The notes under the pieces were generated by a model. The model was not told the origin of the DNA, did no database searches, and worked only from the letters and a program-made list of their open reading frames with translations. Position numbers and translations under genes: made by a program. From assembly GCA_004762125.1 (NCBI GenBank), contig SIHQ01000001.1:310001-374000 (forward strand): DNA of 64,000 nt, written 5' to 3'. Source of the stretch: Oceanospirillales bacterium. Its GTDB lineage: Bacteria; Pseudomonadota; Gammaproteobacteria; Pseudomonadales; Endozoicomonadaceae. Position 1 is the stretch's first letter. Each line of letters starts with the position of its first letter. Positions 25,422-35,422 of this stretch are shown here, piece after piece.

Positions 25422-25422
25422 A

Positions 25423-26766
25423 TCATCCGCCTTTCATAGCGTCGTAGAAATCCTGATACTCTTTACGAACATCATCAACCCTCTGATACACCAGAGGAAC
25501 CAGCCTACCGCAAAGTGCATTCAGGTTGACCCCATCACCAAACCAGTGGCTGGCTTGAGAACCGGCCTGACTTCTGCTGTGGAAGTGACGATTAACTGCA
25601 CTGTCCAACTTCGCAGGGCTAGAGAGCAGGTTATCCAGTTTGGCCTTGAATTCTGTGGGATCTTTACTGGTCTCCAATACCTTGTCTGTTAGCGTATTAT
25701 CCAGATCTCTCGCCAACAGATTCATAGCTGTTAGGTCAAACATACCTTTGGCCATAGTCATATCAAGTGCGGGATCAGAAATCTCTAAATTCAACAATGC
25801 ATTCCAGGCAAAACTCAGTGCCTTAATATCGCTATAGCTCTGCTCCAGGTATTCACAGCACTCCCCCAAATCACCATCAGCTAGTAGCTCCAAAAATTCC
25901 TCGTGATAAAGCAAGCCGTTATCATCTATATCTGTCACCTCACCGTCAGTCGAAAGCTCTTTTGTCACTTTAGCCGCTGTATTTTTATTCTCTGCCAGCA
26001 TTGTCTTTTCTGATGGACTCAGAGGTTCTGCTTCTGGTTCGCTGACCGACTCCTTTCCCTGTTTTGAAGACGATCTGCTGACTTCATTATTGTTTTCATC
26101 CAACAGATTTTCATTCAACAAACCTTCATTCAGCAATGTTTCCAGGGTCTCTTCTGGCTCTACAACTGAAAGGCCTTCTGCAACACTCTCTCCTTCCAAA
26201 TCAGATGACCGAGGCTGAGCAGATTCATTACTCTGGAGGTCTATAGCCACTTCATCCGGTAACGGTTCGCTTTCTTTCAAAGAGCTCTCCTCTGCAAGAG
26301 AGAGTTCGCTTTTAACAGCCTGTTCAGAGAATTCGGTCTCATCAACTGTATCCTGAAAATCAGTCATGCTGAATGAGCGATCAAGCGCTATCACATCCAG
26401 TTCTTTATTATGCTCTCCCCTATTCAATCCATTCTGATGGCTCTCATTGACCAGAGCATCAAGGGAAGTACGAGGACTAACACTGGCCTGTTGACGGGGC
26501 TTAACAACTTCAACCTTGAACTCGGTTAGGCTTTTTTCCGGTCGACGAGATTTAGACAGCTGATTACTGTCATTGAGTTTGTTCTGATTGTTTTGTTTTT
26601 GAACCTTACGACCAGAGAACTTACCCAGCAGCCTCTTTAAGGCGCTCTTCTTCTGGTTTTGCTCAATAACCTGAGACCCTTGTATTGGCCCTGCAGAAGC
26701 TCTATCTATCCCTGCCACAACTCTTCTTCCATGCCTCTTTTGGTCAAGTATAGGTTTTGATCTCAA
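25423..26766 (-). CDS. Acidic low-complexity protein of unknown function
   Basis: I do not recognise this 447-residue protein. The first ~70 residues are basic (SALKRLLGKFSGRKVQKQ), residues about 130-285 are acidic and Ser/Glu/Leu-rich with likely disorder (ETLETLLNEGLLNENLLDE repeats an NEGLLNEN-like unit), and the last ~150 residues look globular and helical (YHEEFLELLADGDLGECCEYLEQSY, then FHSRSQAGSQASHWFGDG). There is no signal peptide or membrane helix. Such layouts occur in secreted effectors and in scaffold proteins; neither can be shown. The start is a TTG at 26766 with an AAGGAG 15 bases upstream, or a GTG at V17, so it is uncertain. Confidence 0.65.
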   Translation of the reverse strand: MRSKPILDQKRHGRRVVAGIDRASAGPIQGSQVIEQNQKKSALKRLLGKFSGRKVQKQNNQNKLNDSNQLSKSRRPEKSLTEFKVEVVKPRQQASVSPRTSLDALVNESHQNGLNRGEHNKELDVIALDRSFSMTDFQDTVDETEFSEQAVKSELSLAEESSLKESEPLPDEVAIDLQSNESAQPRSSDLEGESVAEGLSVVEPEETLETLLNEGLLNENLLDENNNEVSRSSSKQGKESVSEPEAEPLSPSEKTMLAENKNTAAKVTKELSTDGEVTDIDDNGLLYHEEFLELLADGDLGECCEYLEQSYSDIKALSFAWNALLNLEISDPALDMTMAKGMFDLTAMNLLARDLDNTLTDKVLETSKDPTEFKAKLDNLLSSPAKLDSAVNRHFHSRSQAGSQASHWFGDGVNLNALCGRLVPLVYQRVDDVRKEYQDFYDAMKGG

Positions 26767-26857
26767 CTCTTACGCTTCTTTCTCCTTAACCCTGCCCCAA
26801 CACTGCTGATATAGTACTTATCAACTTAGAAAATTATTTGACGGATACAGGAAAGGC

Positions 26858-28564
26858 ATGGCTGATAAACCTCTGACAGGACTCGCCGCACGCCTGGTGA
26901 TAGACCAGCTTGTTGACGAGGAGACTCTTCGTTCAGCTGAGTCCCAAGCAATGAAAGCCAGAAAGACACTTTCTCGCTATCTTCTGCAGGAAAAACTGAT
27001 TTCAGCCAAGAAAATTGCCAAGGCCACAGCAGAAGAATTCGGCCTGCCATTGCTGGATCTCAATGCCTTTGACAAGGACAACTTGCCCAAGGATCTCATT
27101 CCAGAGAAACTGATCAACAAACACAAGGTATTACCACTGGTTAAACGTGGTGCCCGATTGTTTGTAGGTATTGCCGACCCCAGCGACCATAAAGCCATAG
27201 AAGAAATTCGCTTCAACACAGGCCTGATGGTTGACTCTGTGCTGGTTGAAGAAGACAAACTTGAAAAAATTATCGAAACCTTTCTTGATAGTGGTAATGA
27301 TGCCCTTGCAGACTTCGATGATGACGAATTTGGCAACCTGGAAGATCTTGAAGTTGGCGCTATAGACGATCCAGCTGACGATGATTCTGGCAATCCGGAC
27401 GATGACGCGCCTGTTGTTAAATTTGTTAATAAAATGCTACTGACCGCTATCAAATCCGGAGCTTCCGACCTTCACTTTGAGCCTTACGAAAAGACTTATC
27501 GGGTTCGTTTTCGTACCGATGGTATTCTGAGCGAAATATCCAAACCACCCTCAGGGCTGGCACCAAAAATCGCATCTCGTTTGAAGATCATGTCTGCTAT
27601 GGATATCTCTGAGCGCCGAAAGCCTCAGGATGGTCGTATCAAGATGAAGCTGTCCAAGAACAAATCCATCGATTTCCGTGTAAACACTCTACCTACTCTC
27701 TGGGGTGAGAAGATCGTATTGCGTATTCTGGATCCTTCCAGTGCCAAGATGGGTATCGATGCTCTGGGCTATGAAGAAATCCAGAAAAATCTGTTTATGG
27801 ACGCTTTGCATCAACCTCAAGGTATGATTCTGGTGACTGGCCCAACAGGTTCCGGTAAGACAGTATCTCTCTACACTGGTCTTAACATCCTGAATACCGA
27901 GGAACGGAACATATCCACAGCGGAAGATCCTGTGGAAATCAACCTCGAGGGCATCAACCAGGTTAACGTAAACCCTAAGCAGGGTATGGACTTCTCTCAG
28001 GCACTGCGCGCATTCCTGCGTCAGGATCCCGACATTATCATGGTGGGTGAGATTCGAGATTTGGAAACAGCCAATATAGCTATCAAGGCAGCACAGACCG
28101 GCCACATGGTTATGTCGACCTTGCACACCAACAGTGCTCCGGAAACTCTGACCCGTTTGCAGAATATGGGTGTTCCATCATTTAACATTGCGACTTCGGT
28201 CAGCTTGATCATCGCCCAGCGCCTGGCACGCCGTTTATGCAGTGCTTGTAAGACTACAATCGAGGTTCCGAAGGAAGCATTACTGGAACAGGGCTTTACC
28301 GAAGAACAAACCAGGGATGCCATCATCTTTGGGCCCAAAGGTTGCGATCAATGTAATAAGGGTTACAAAGGTCGTGTGGGTATCTATGAAGTAGTGAAAC
28401 TCACTCAACCACTGCAGCAGATGATTATGGCGGAAGCTAACTCTCTGGAGATTGCTAAAGTGGCCACGGCAGAAGGATTTAATAATCTTCGTACGTCAGC
28501 TCTTATGAAAGTCCTTCAGGGCGTGACCAGTCTGGAAGAAGCCAACCGCGTAACTGCAGACTAA
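26858..28564 (+). CDS. pilB: Type IV pilus assembly ATPase PilB
   Basis: The 568-residue protein is the hexameric motor that drives pilus extension at the inner membrane. An N-terminal T2SSE-type domain (about 10-150) precedes the ATPase. Walker A is GPTGSGKT near residue 328, the Asp box is DLHFEPYE, Walker B is DPDIIMVGEIRDLETA, the His box is TGHMVMSTLHTN, and a zinc site is formed by CSACK and CDQC. The ATG at 26858 follows CAGGAAAGG. The usual partners pilA, pilC and pilD are not beside it: a terminator and a 640-base gap follow directly, so it is an orphan locus here. Confidence 0.95.
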   Translation: MADKPLTGLAARLVIDQLVDEETLRSAESQAMKARKTLSRYLLQEKLISAKKIAKATAEEFGLPLLDLNAFDKDNLPKDLIPEKLINKHKVLPLVKRGARLFVGIADPSDHKAIEEIRFNTGLMVDSVLVEEDKLEKIIETFLDSGNDALADFDDDEFGNLEDLEVGAIDDPADDDSGNPDDDAPVVKFVNKMLLTAIKSGASDLHFEPYEKTYRVRFRTDGILSEISKPPSGLAPKIASRLKIMSAMDISERRKPQDGRIKMKLSKNKSIDFRVNTLPTLWGEKIVLRILDPSSAKMGIDALGYEEIQKNLFMDALHQPQGMILVTGPTGSGKTVSLYTGLNILNTEERNISTAEDPVEINLEGINQVNVNPKQGMDFSQALRAFLRQDPDIIMVGEIRDLETANIAIKAAQTGHMVMSTLHTNSAPETLTRLQNMGVPSFNIATSVSLIIAQRLARRLCSACKTTIEVPKEALLEQGFTEEQTRDAIIFGPKGCDQCNKGYKGRVGIYEVVKLTQPLQQMIMAEANSLEIAKVATAEGFNNLRTSALMKVLQGVTSLEEANRVTAD

Positions 28565-28573
28565 GCCTGCCAG

Positions 28574-28609
28574 GAGGTAACTGCCCGTGGTTACCTCTTT
28601 ATTTTTTTA
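28574..28609 (+). terminator. Intrinsic terminator after pilB
   Basis: GAGGTAAC (28574-28581) pairs with GTTACCTC (28590-28597), followed by a T-rich run TTTATTTTTTT. It begins ten bases after the stop codon. Confidence 0.85.
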
Positions 28610-29208
28610 TTAAAACTGCAAACTAATACAGCTAAACACTGTCGGCACCCGCATCAATACAGCGAGACAACTTATAGAGTGAATAAATGATCAGACCTTA
28701 TTCACTCTTATGAGCACAGACCTTCAGAGCGTTTTCGGCCAGCACTGGCAGTCAACATCTGTTGATCATCAGAAGGGAAACTTTAAACACAAAAAAAGTA
28801 GAGATTGTTCAGATCAAGTCAGGGACATGATTACCAACTGTACCTTTATCTCGACCGTAACATGAACACACAGTTAATGAATATCTGGGCCTTTGATGCG
28901 CTTGGTTCGACGACACGTAGCGTTCATTTAGTGTCACTATCGAACCACTTCTCAGTACAAAGGTGACAAATCTTCTTTCCTGCAACACTGCAAAAATCTC
29001 TTCAAAGCTTTCGGCTCTTCAGAAGGAAGCCGTGTCAAAAAAAGATCACGTCAAAAGAAAGAAGAGTTGCTGACATATCGAAGCTTGTTAAGATCAATAC
29101 GTCAGCAATGATTTCTGAGAGCCTGCCAGATACAGATTCTCTTCCACTAAACAGCCCGGTTAGACATGTCCTTGAGACTGTTTTAGGGAATTATTAAACA
29201 GCGTCCAA
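28610..29208. other. Gene-free, hairpin-rich gap between pilB and putP
   Basis: About 600 bases without a convincing gene; the longest start-to-stop frame I noticed is 50 codons from 28710 and looks like chance. Three inverted repeats stand out: AGAGTGAATAA/TTATTCACTCT at 28676-28708, GGTTCGA...TCGAACC with inner GACAC/GTGTC at 28904-28946, and TTGCTGAC/GTCAGCAA at 29067-29108. It may hold small RNAs or decayed sequence. Confidence 0.5.
28676..28708. repeat. Perfect 11-bp inverted repeat
   Basis: AGAGTGAATAA (28676-28686) and TTATTCACTCT (28698-28708) are exact reverse complements with an 11-base spacer that holds TGATCA. No T-run follows, so it is not an obvious terminator. Confidence 0.85.
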
Positions 29209-30699
29209 TCAGGCCAGTGCTTTTTCGACACTATCGAACTCTTCAACAATCTTGGCTTCAGGTTCAGAAGTAGCGAGACTGACAGCAATGATAGAGATAA
29301 AGGCGAAAATTATTCCAGGCACGATTTCATACAAGTCAAAGATCCCGCCGGAAAATTGCTTCCAAGCCACAACTGTCACACCACCAACAATAATACCAGC
29401 CAAGGCACCATTACGATTCATACGCTTCCAATACAAGCTCAGCAGCAGCGCAGGACCAAAGGCAGCACCGAAACCAGCCCAGGCATAAGACACCAGACCC
29501 AGAACAGAGCTGTCGGGATTCATCGCCAGAGTCAGAGCGACCAGAGCGATCACAACAACGGCACCACGACCTACCAGCAGGATTTCATCTTGACTGGCAT
29601 CTTTGCGCAGAATCGCTTTATAGAAATCTTCAGCCAGTGCAGAAGATGACACCAGCAACTGAGAATCCGCTGTACTCATGATCGCAGCTAGAATAGCCGC
29701 CAATAGAATACCGGCCATCACCGGATGGAACAAAGCATTCACCAGCACCATAAAGATGGTTTCACCATCACCCAGCGTTGTATTCAAACCTTGCAGATAA
29801 AGGTAACCAATCAAGCCAACCATGACAGCACCCATCATGGACAAACCGGTCCAGATCACTGCTATACGACGAGCTGCTGGTACATCTTTTTCGGAACGAA
29901 TACCGGCAAAACGAGCCAGAATATGCGGTTGACCAAAATAGCCCAATCCCCATGCTGCCAGAGAAACAATGGCAATCCAGCTCAGTGCTTCACCTTTCGA
30001 GTCAGTCCATGGATCTAACAGGTTAGGATTATGAACCGCTAACTGCTCGGTAATAGACATATCCGAATTGCTTGTCTGAATGGCAATGACAGGAACAATC
30101 ACCAACGCTGCAGCCATCAGCAGACCCTGCACCAGGTCAGTCCAGGACACCGCAAGGAAACCACCAAACAAGGTATAAGAGATAATGCAGACGGTTCCAA
30201 CAATCACAGCCACGGTGTAATCGAGACCAAATACTGTTTCAAATAGCTTACCGCCTGCCACCAGCCCGGAACTGGTATAAAACAGGAAGAACAGCAGAAT
30301 GAAGAAGGCCGAAACAACCTGCAGCATCTTTGAACCATCACGGAAGCGGTTGGTAAAGAACTCAGGCAGAGTCAGAGAATCACCAGAAGCATGGCTGTAT
30401 ACACGCAAACGGCGAGCCATCAGCAACCAATTCAACCAGGTGCCAATCAACAGACCACCAGCAAGCCAGAAAGCTTCAAAACCGGAAGCAAAAGCATAGC
30501 CCGGCAAACCCAGCAGCAACCAGCCACTCATATCCGAAGCACCAGCACTTAAAGCAGCGGGCCAGGGTCCAAGAGAACGGCCACCTAAAAAGTAATCTGC
30601 AGAGTTTGCCGTACGCTTCCAGGCCATATAGCCAATCAGCAGCATAGCTCCCAGATAAACGACAAAGGTTGCTATTGTTGCAAAGGTGTTTTCCACCAT
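29209..30699 (-). CDS. putP: Sodium/proline symporter PutP
   Basis: The 496-residue sodium:solute symporter has about 13 membrane helices. Sequence along the chain matches PutP: YFLGGRSLGPWPAALSAGASDMSGWLLLGLPG, GDSLTLPEFFTNRFRD, LFGGFLAVSWTDLVQG, LGYFGQPHILARFAGI, ILAAIMSTADSQLLVSSSALAEDFY. It imports proline with sodium. It lies 87 bases downstream of putA on the same strand, so proline uptake and breakdown are encoded together. A hairpin (30747-30767) lies in the spacer and may temper read-through or stability. Confidence 0.95.
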   Translation of the reverse strand: MVENTFATIATFVVYLGAMLLIGYMAWKRTANSADYFLGGRSLGPWPAALSAGASDMSGWLLLGLPGYAFASGFEAFWLAGGLLIGTWLNWLLMARRLRVYSHASGDSLTLPEFFTNRFRDGSKMLQVVSAFFILLFFLFYTSSGLVAGGKLFETVFGLDYTVAVIVGTVCIISYTLFGGFLAVSWTDLVQGLLMAAALVIVPVIAIQTSNSDMSITEQLAVHNPNLLDPWTDSKGEALSWIAIVSLAAWGLGYFGQPHILARFAGIRSEKDVPAARRIAVIWTGLSMMGAVMVGLIGYLYLQGLNTTLGDGETIFMVLVNALFHPVMAGILLAAILAAIMSTADSQLLVSSSALAEDFYKAILRKDASQDEILLVGRGAVVVIALVALTLAMNPDSSVLGLVSYAWAGFGAAFGPALLLSLYWKRMNRNGALAGIIVGGVTVVAWKQFSGGIFDLYEIVPGIIFAFISIIAVSLATSEPEAKIVEEFDSVEKALA

Positions 30700-30786
30700 A
30701 AGGTTTGTCCTTATTATTTAATTTTATTTAACGTCAGTTGCATAATGGAGTGACACAATGCCACTCCAAAAAAATTTCAATACAGC

Positions 30787-33700
30787 TTAATGACTACTGC
30801 CCAGTGACAACAGTGTGGCATTACCACCGACAGCAGTAGTATTTATGGTTCTGGTTCGTTCAGTGGCAAAGCGGTTCAGGTAATAGGGGCCGCCTGCTTT
30901 TGGTCCAGTGCCAGAGAGCCCTTGACCACCGAATGGCTGGACACCCACTGATGCGCCTATCTGGTTACGGTTAATATAAACATTGCCTACTCTCAGGCTT
31001 TGATCCAGATATGCGGCTGTGGCTTCATTACGACTGTGAATACCCAGTGTCAGGCCATAGCCGGTGGCATTAATCTCAGCGACTATTTTACCCAGATCAG
31101 CCGCCTTATAACGCACTAAATGCAGAATGGGACCAAACTGTTCTTTGCCCAGCTGACTGATACTGTCAATTTCAAAAGCCACTGGAGCAACGAAGTAACC
31201 CTGACTGCAATCAGCACCCAGTTCGACTTCTGCGATCAAGTGAGCTTCTTTTTTCATTCGATTAACATGAGCGTCCAAACCTTTAAGAGCCAGATCACTG
31301 ATGACCGGACCAAGATCAGTCTCATGCAAGGATGGATCACCCACTTTCAGTTCAGCCATCGCGCCTTTAAGCAACTCTATAACCCGTTCAGCAATATCTT
31401 CCTGAACAAACAATATCCGCAGCGCTGAACAACGCTGACCAGCACTAGCAAAAGCTGATTGAATGACATCGTTTATAACCTGCTCGGGCAGAGCTGTAGA
31501 ATCCACAATCATGGCATTCTGGCCACCGGTTTCCGCAATCAAAGGCAGAATGGCACCGTCTCTTGCTGCCAGAGCCTGGTTAATTGTTCTTGCAGTCTGA
31601 GTTGAACCTGTAAAGGCGACACCGGCTATACGAGGATCGAAAGTCAGTTGCTGACCAATCTCACAACCTTCGCCTGTTATCAACTGAATAGCATTGGCAG
31701 GGATACCACTTTCCAGCATCAGTTCTACCGCTCGGGCGGCAATCAGGCTGGTTTGCTCTGCTGGCTTGGCAATAACCGTATTACCTGCCGCTAGAGCCGC
31801 TGTTACCTGTCCAAGGAATATAGCTAGGGGGAAATTCCAGGGACTGATACAGACAAACACGCCACGCCCCGTCAGATAGAGTTCATTCGACTCACCGGTA
31901 GGCCCAGGCATCAATTGAGGCTGTGCAAATTTTTCTCTGGCTTGCAGGGCGTAATATCGACAGAAGTCCACTGCCTCACGAATTTCATCAATACTGTCAT
32001 GAATTGTCTTACCCGCTTCTTTATGACAGAGGGCGACCAGCTCGTGAAAGTTTTCTTCCAGCTTGTTGGCCAGCGTTTCCAAACAACCCGCTCGAGTATC
32101 AACACCTGTATTGTTCCAATCATCAAAAGCCTGTTCTGCCAATTCAATAGCACGATCAATCGCTTCTGAGCTGGCGTAATGAAGCTGACCCGTTATCTCA
32201 TTCAATTTATAAGGACAGGCTATTTCTATAGCACGGCCTGATTCCAGCTGTTGCCCGGAAATAATAGGACCTTTGTGCCAGCTCTTCCCCATAAATTCAT
32301 CAACAGACTGTGAGAAGCTTCCCCACTCATGCTCAATATCAGCGTTGACACCCATAGAGTTTTTACGGGCTTCTCCAAATATATCCACAGGCAGAGGAAT
32401 GCGGTCATTGGCGAGAGAGATATGACTGGATAGTCTCGAAGCCGGGTGGTGTACCAGATCTTTGACCGGTGTTTTAGCGTCCACCAGCCTGTGTACAAAA
32501 GAAGAGTTAGCACCATTTTCCAGCAGCCGACGAACCAAGTAAGGCAGTAGATCTTTATGACTGCCTACCGGAGCATAAATTCGGACATTAGACTGCTCCT
32601 GATCCAACACGGTGTTGTAAAGTGCATCTCCCATGCCGTGGAGCCGCTGGAATTCAAACTCACTCTCACCAGACTGTTCTGCAAGATTCAGAATGCTCGC
32701 AACAGTGTGTGCGTTATGAGATGCAAACTGTGGATACACTCGTCCTGCCGTATTTTCACTGAGTAAATAACGGGCACAGACCAGATAAGCCGTATCAGTC
32801 GCTTCTTTGCGGGTATAAACCGGATAACCCGACAGACCACTCTGCTGGCAGAGTTTAATCTCACTGTCCCAGTACGCTCCCTTCACAAGACGAACCGGAA
32901 TTCGATCACCCTGTTCGGCAGCAAGGGCATTCAGCCAGGCAAGAACAGGCAACGCCCGCTTACCATACGCTTGAACCACCAGACCAAAATCACCCCAGCC
33001 CTTACAGTCAGAGTGACGATAAAGTTTCTCGAAGAGTTTTAAGGACAGCTCCAGACGATCCTGTTCTTCAGCATCAATGGTAATACCAACATTCAGCTGC
33101 CTCGCTTCACAAATCAGTCCACGAACGCTTTCGAATAATTCGGTAAGAACCCTCTCTTTGTTTGCCACTTCATAACGAGGATGAAGAGCAGACAACTTAA
33201 TCGACACGGTTGGCCTTGGGCTCTTGGAGTCAGATTGTTCTTTACCGACTGATTGAATGGCTGCCCGGTACGATTCGAGATATTTTTCTGCATCAGCCGC
33301 GGTCAGAGCTGCCTCACCCAACATATCAAAAGAGTAGGTATAACCTTTCTCTCTGGATTTACGGCCATTCTTCAATGCTTCTTCAATAGTCCGACCAAGA
33401 ACAAAGTGCTCACCCATGATTTTCATGGCCTGATTCACAGCCTGACGAATAACCGGCTCGCCCATTTTTCGAACCAGCCTGCTAATGACACTGCCCGGAC
33501 GGCCATCTTCTTTCTTATCAATAGTGACCACTTTACCCGTCAGCATCAGCCCCCAGGTGGAAGCATTAACTAATAGAGAATCACTTTGCTTTAGATGCTT
33601 CCCCCATTCAGCCACACTGATTTTATCTCTGATCAAGGCATCAGCGGTTTCTGAATCAGGAATACGCATCAGAGCTTCTGCTAAACACATCAGTAGAATC

Positions 33701-33963
33701 CCTTCACGGGTATCCAGACTGTATTGCAACAGCATGGAGTCAATCATATGGATCGCGTCTTCACGAGCCCTTACCTGTTCTACCAGTCGAGTTGCACGAC
33801 GGGTTACTATTGCCAGCTGCTGAGGTTCTGGCCTGGCCAGATTCAGTAACTGTGCCAACCAGACTGACTCGTCAATACTGTAAAGTGGAGAAATGTGCTG
33901 CCACACTTCTGACGGGCCTGCCTGAATAAAGTCAGGATCAAATACTGCCTTGGCCTCAAACAT
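30787..33963 (-). CDS. putA: Bifunctional proline dehydrogenase / P5C dehydrogenase PutA (no RHH domain)
   Basis: The 1058-residue protein oxidises proline to glutamate. The N-terminal proline dehydrogenase barrel carries RLHGMGDALYN and RIYAPVGSHKDLLPYLVRRLLENG (FAD and substrate sites). The ALDH half has FNFPLAIF-type WNFPLA, the Glu in AETGGQN and the catalytic Cys in SAGQRCSAL. It starts directly at MFEAKAVFDPDF, so the ribbon-helix-helix DNA-binding domain found on ~1300-residue enterobacterial PutA is absent and it cannot autoregulate that way. The C-terminus also stops soon after the ALDH domain. It should be controlled by a separate regulator not in the window. Confidence 0.96.
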   Translation of the reverse strand: MFEAKAVFDPDFIQAGPSEVWQHISPLYSIDESVWLAQLLNLARPEPQQLAIVTRRATRLVEQVRAREDAIHMIDSMLLQYSLDTREGILLMCLAEALMRIPDSETADALIRDKISVAEWGKHLKQSDSLLVNASTWGLMLTGKVVTIDKKEDGRPGSVISRLVRKMGEPVIRQAVNQAMKIMGEHFVLGRTIEEALKNGRKSREKGYTYSFDMLGEAALTAADAEKYLESYRAAIQSVGKEQSDSKSPRPTVSIKLSALHPRYEVANKERVLTELFESVRGLICEARQLNVGITIDAEEQDRLELSLKLFEKLYRHSDCKGWGDFGLVVQAYGKRALPVLAWLNALAAEQGDRIPVRLVKGAYWDSEIKLCQQSGLSGYPVYTRKEATDTAYLVCARYLLSENTAGRVYPQFASHNAHTVASILNLAEQSGESEFEFQRLHGMGDALYNTVLDQEQSNVRIYAPVGSHKDLLPYLVRRLLENGANSSFVHRLVDAKTPVKDLVHHPASRLSSHISLANDRIPLPVDIFGEARKNSMGVNADIEHEWGSFSQSVDEFMGKSWHKGPIISGQQLESGRAIEIACPYKLNEITGQLHYASSEAIDRAIELAEQAFDDWNNTGVDTRAGCLETLANKLEENFHELVALCHKEAGKTIHDSIDEIREAVDFCRYYALQAREKFAQPQLMPGPTGESNELYLTGRGVFVCISPWNFPLAIFLGQVTAALAAGNTVIAKPAEQTSLIAARAVELMLESGIPANAIQLITGEGCEIGQQLTFDPRIAGVAFTGSTQTARTINQALAARDGAILPLIAETGGQNAMIVDSTALPEQVINDVIQSAFASAGQRCSALRILFVQEDIAERVIELLKGAMAELKVGDPSLHETDLGPVISDLALKGLDAHVNRMKKEAHLIAEVELGADCSQGYFVAPVAFEIDSISQLGKEQFGPILHLVRYKAADLGKIVAEINATGYGLTLGIHSRNEATAAYLDQSLRVGNVYINRNQIGASVGVQPFGGQGLSGTGPKAGGPYYLNRFATERTRTINTTAVGGNATLLSLGSSH

Positions 33964-34291
33964 GAATGTCCTTCCCCCGAGTCAGCCCAAAATCCCAATA
34001 ACGGAAAAGGGTGGACTGATCAAAATGCTTGATAAACTTCTGATATTTATTGCCGTGACATTGTCTGTCATTAAATCTTGTTACTAAGAGTCTTGTCACT
34101 CAGAATCTCTTCACTGAGAGCGACAAGAAACTTTGTTTTACTCACGGCTGATAGGTTGAGTTTGTGACTCAAGTCCTATGATGCCTAAAATTCACATAAA
34201 TTCCCATATTCACTCATATCCTTCAAAGCTCCCATTCAAACAAGCAAACCGCTACCATAAATCATTCACTCTTTTTTCGTAGCGGTGGTAG
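33964..34291. other. putA/cca divergent gap with a hairpin and imperfect repeats
   Basis: About 330 bases. CTTGTC (34092-34097), CTCAG (34099-34103), CTGAG (34114-34118), GACAAG (34122-34127) form a bulged hairpin. The same stretch (about 34076-34120) also reads as three imperfect ~15-base copies of TCTTGT.ACT.AGA. It lies upstream of putA, so an operator is possible. No gene is visible. Confidence 0.4.
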
Positions 34292-35422
34292 ATGAAGGTT
34301 TATCTGGTTGGTGGTGCAGTTCGAGACAAGCTTCTGGGAATTCCAGTCAAAGACAATGACTGGGTGGTGATTGGCAGCACTCCGGATGAGATGATCAACA
34401 AAGGCTTTCAGCCTGTTGGCCAGGACTTTCCTGTGTTCCTACATCCAAAAACAAAAGAAGAATACGCTCTGGCACGAACGGAAAGAAAATCCGGGCATGG
34501 TTACGCAGGTTTCACCTTTCATACCTCTCCGGATGTCACTCTGGAAGAAGATCTGATTCGCCGCGATCTCACCATTAATGCCATAGCTGAAAACGAAACC
34601 GGACAGCTTGTCGATCCCTATAACGGTCAACAAGACTTAGCCAACAAACAACTGCGCCATGTATCTCCAGCGTTTCAGGAAGATCCTCTGAGAATTCTTA
34701 GAGTAGCTCGTTTTGCCGCTCGCTTTCATACTCTGGGATTTTCTGTCGCGACTGAAACCAATCAGTTGATGAAAGCAATGGTGGCAGGGGGTGAAGCAGC
34801 CTGGCTAGTGCCGGAAAGAGTTTGGCAGGAAACAGCCAGAGCACTTACCGAGTCATCTCCATCCGTTTTTTTTACAACGCTGGCACAATGCGATGCCCTG
34901 TCCGTCGTACTACCGGAATTGGAGAGCTCTGCAGACAATAAACTGATACAGCAGGCTCTTGAACTGTCAGCGGAGAATCAACTCGACCCTGAAATACGCC
35001 TTGCACTCTGTTTTGCCTTTGACGACATCACCACCCAATCAGTAAAAGACTTTGCCAACCGACTTAAGCTTCCTTCCCTGTTTTCAGAATTGATCAACCT
35101 GACCGTTGCTCATACCAAGCTCGCTAAAAGCACGATGGACAGCCTTTCTGGAGAAGCCCTGATTGGTCTTTATGAAAAGACTGACGCCTTCAGAAGGCCG
35201 GACCGGTTTCTTCAGCTATTGAAAGTAGTCGGTATTCACGGGCAAGTAACAAAGCAGCCGTTGCCTAAAACAACCATTGATAGAGTTGCGTCTATTCTCG
35301 AGCATTGCAGAAAAATGAGTGCCAGAGAGTTTGTTGAGCAAGGCTACAAAGGAAAGGAAATCGGCGAGCAACTAAGAATTGCCCGCACTCAACAGATAAA
35401 CGTCTCACTGTCTGACGACTAA
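34292..35422 (+). CDS. cca: CCA tRNA nucleotidyltransferase
   Basis: The 376-residue class II enzyme adds or repairs the 3' CCA of tRNA. Motifs: [13 protein letters not shown] with the NDWVV pair (DxD-equivalent metal site), [45 protein letters not shown], and VPERVWQE. It is shorter than E. coli Cca (412) because the C-terminal HD phosphohydrolase domain is lacking. The ATG at 34292 is the natural start ([12 protein letters not shown]). Its stop codon overlaps the convergent folK stop by four bases. Confidence 0.95.
   Translation: MKVYLVGGAVRDKLLGIPVKDNDWVVIGSTPDEMINKGFQPVGQDFPVFLHPKTKEEYALARTERKSGHGYAGFTFHTSPDVTLEEDLIRRDLTINAIAENETGQLVDPYNGQQDLANKQLRHVSPAFQEDPLRILRVARFAARFHTLGFSVATETNQLMKAMVAGGEAAWLVPERVWQETARALTESSPSVFFTTLAQCDALSVVLPELESSADNKLIQQALELSAENQLDPEIRLALCFAFDDITTQSVKDFANRLKLPSLFSELINLTVAHTKLAKSTMDSLSGEALIGLYEKTDAFRRPDRFLQLLKVVGIHGQVTKQPLPKTTIDRVASILEHCRKMSAREFVEQGYKGKEIGEQLRIARTQQINVSLSDD

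Noticed and set aside
28710-28862. 50-codon open frame beginning MSTDLQSVFG
   Set aside because: Short, no clear ribosome-binding site and no family pattern; it lies in the hairpin-rich gap.
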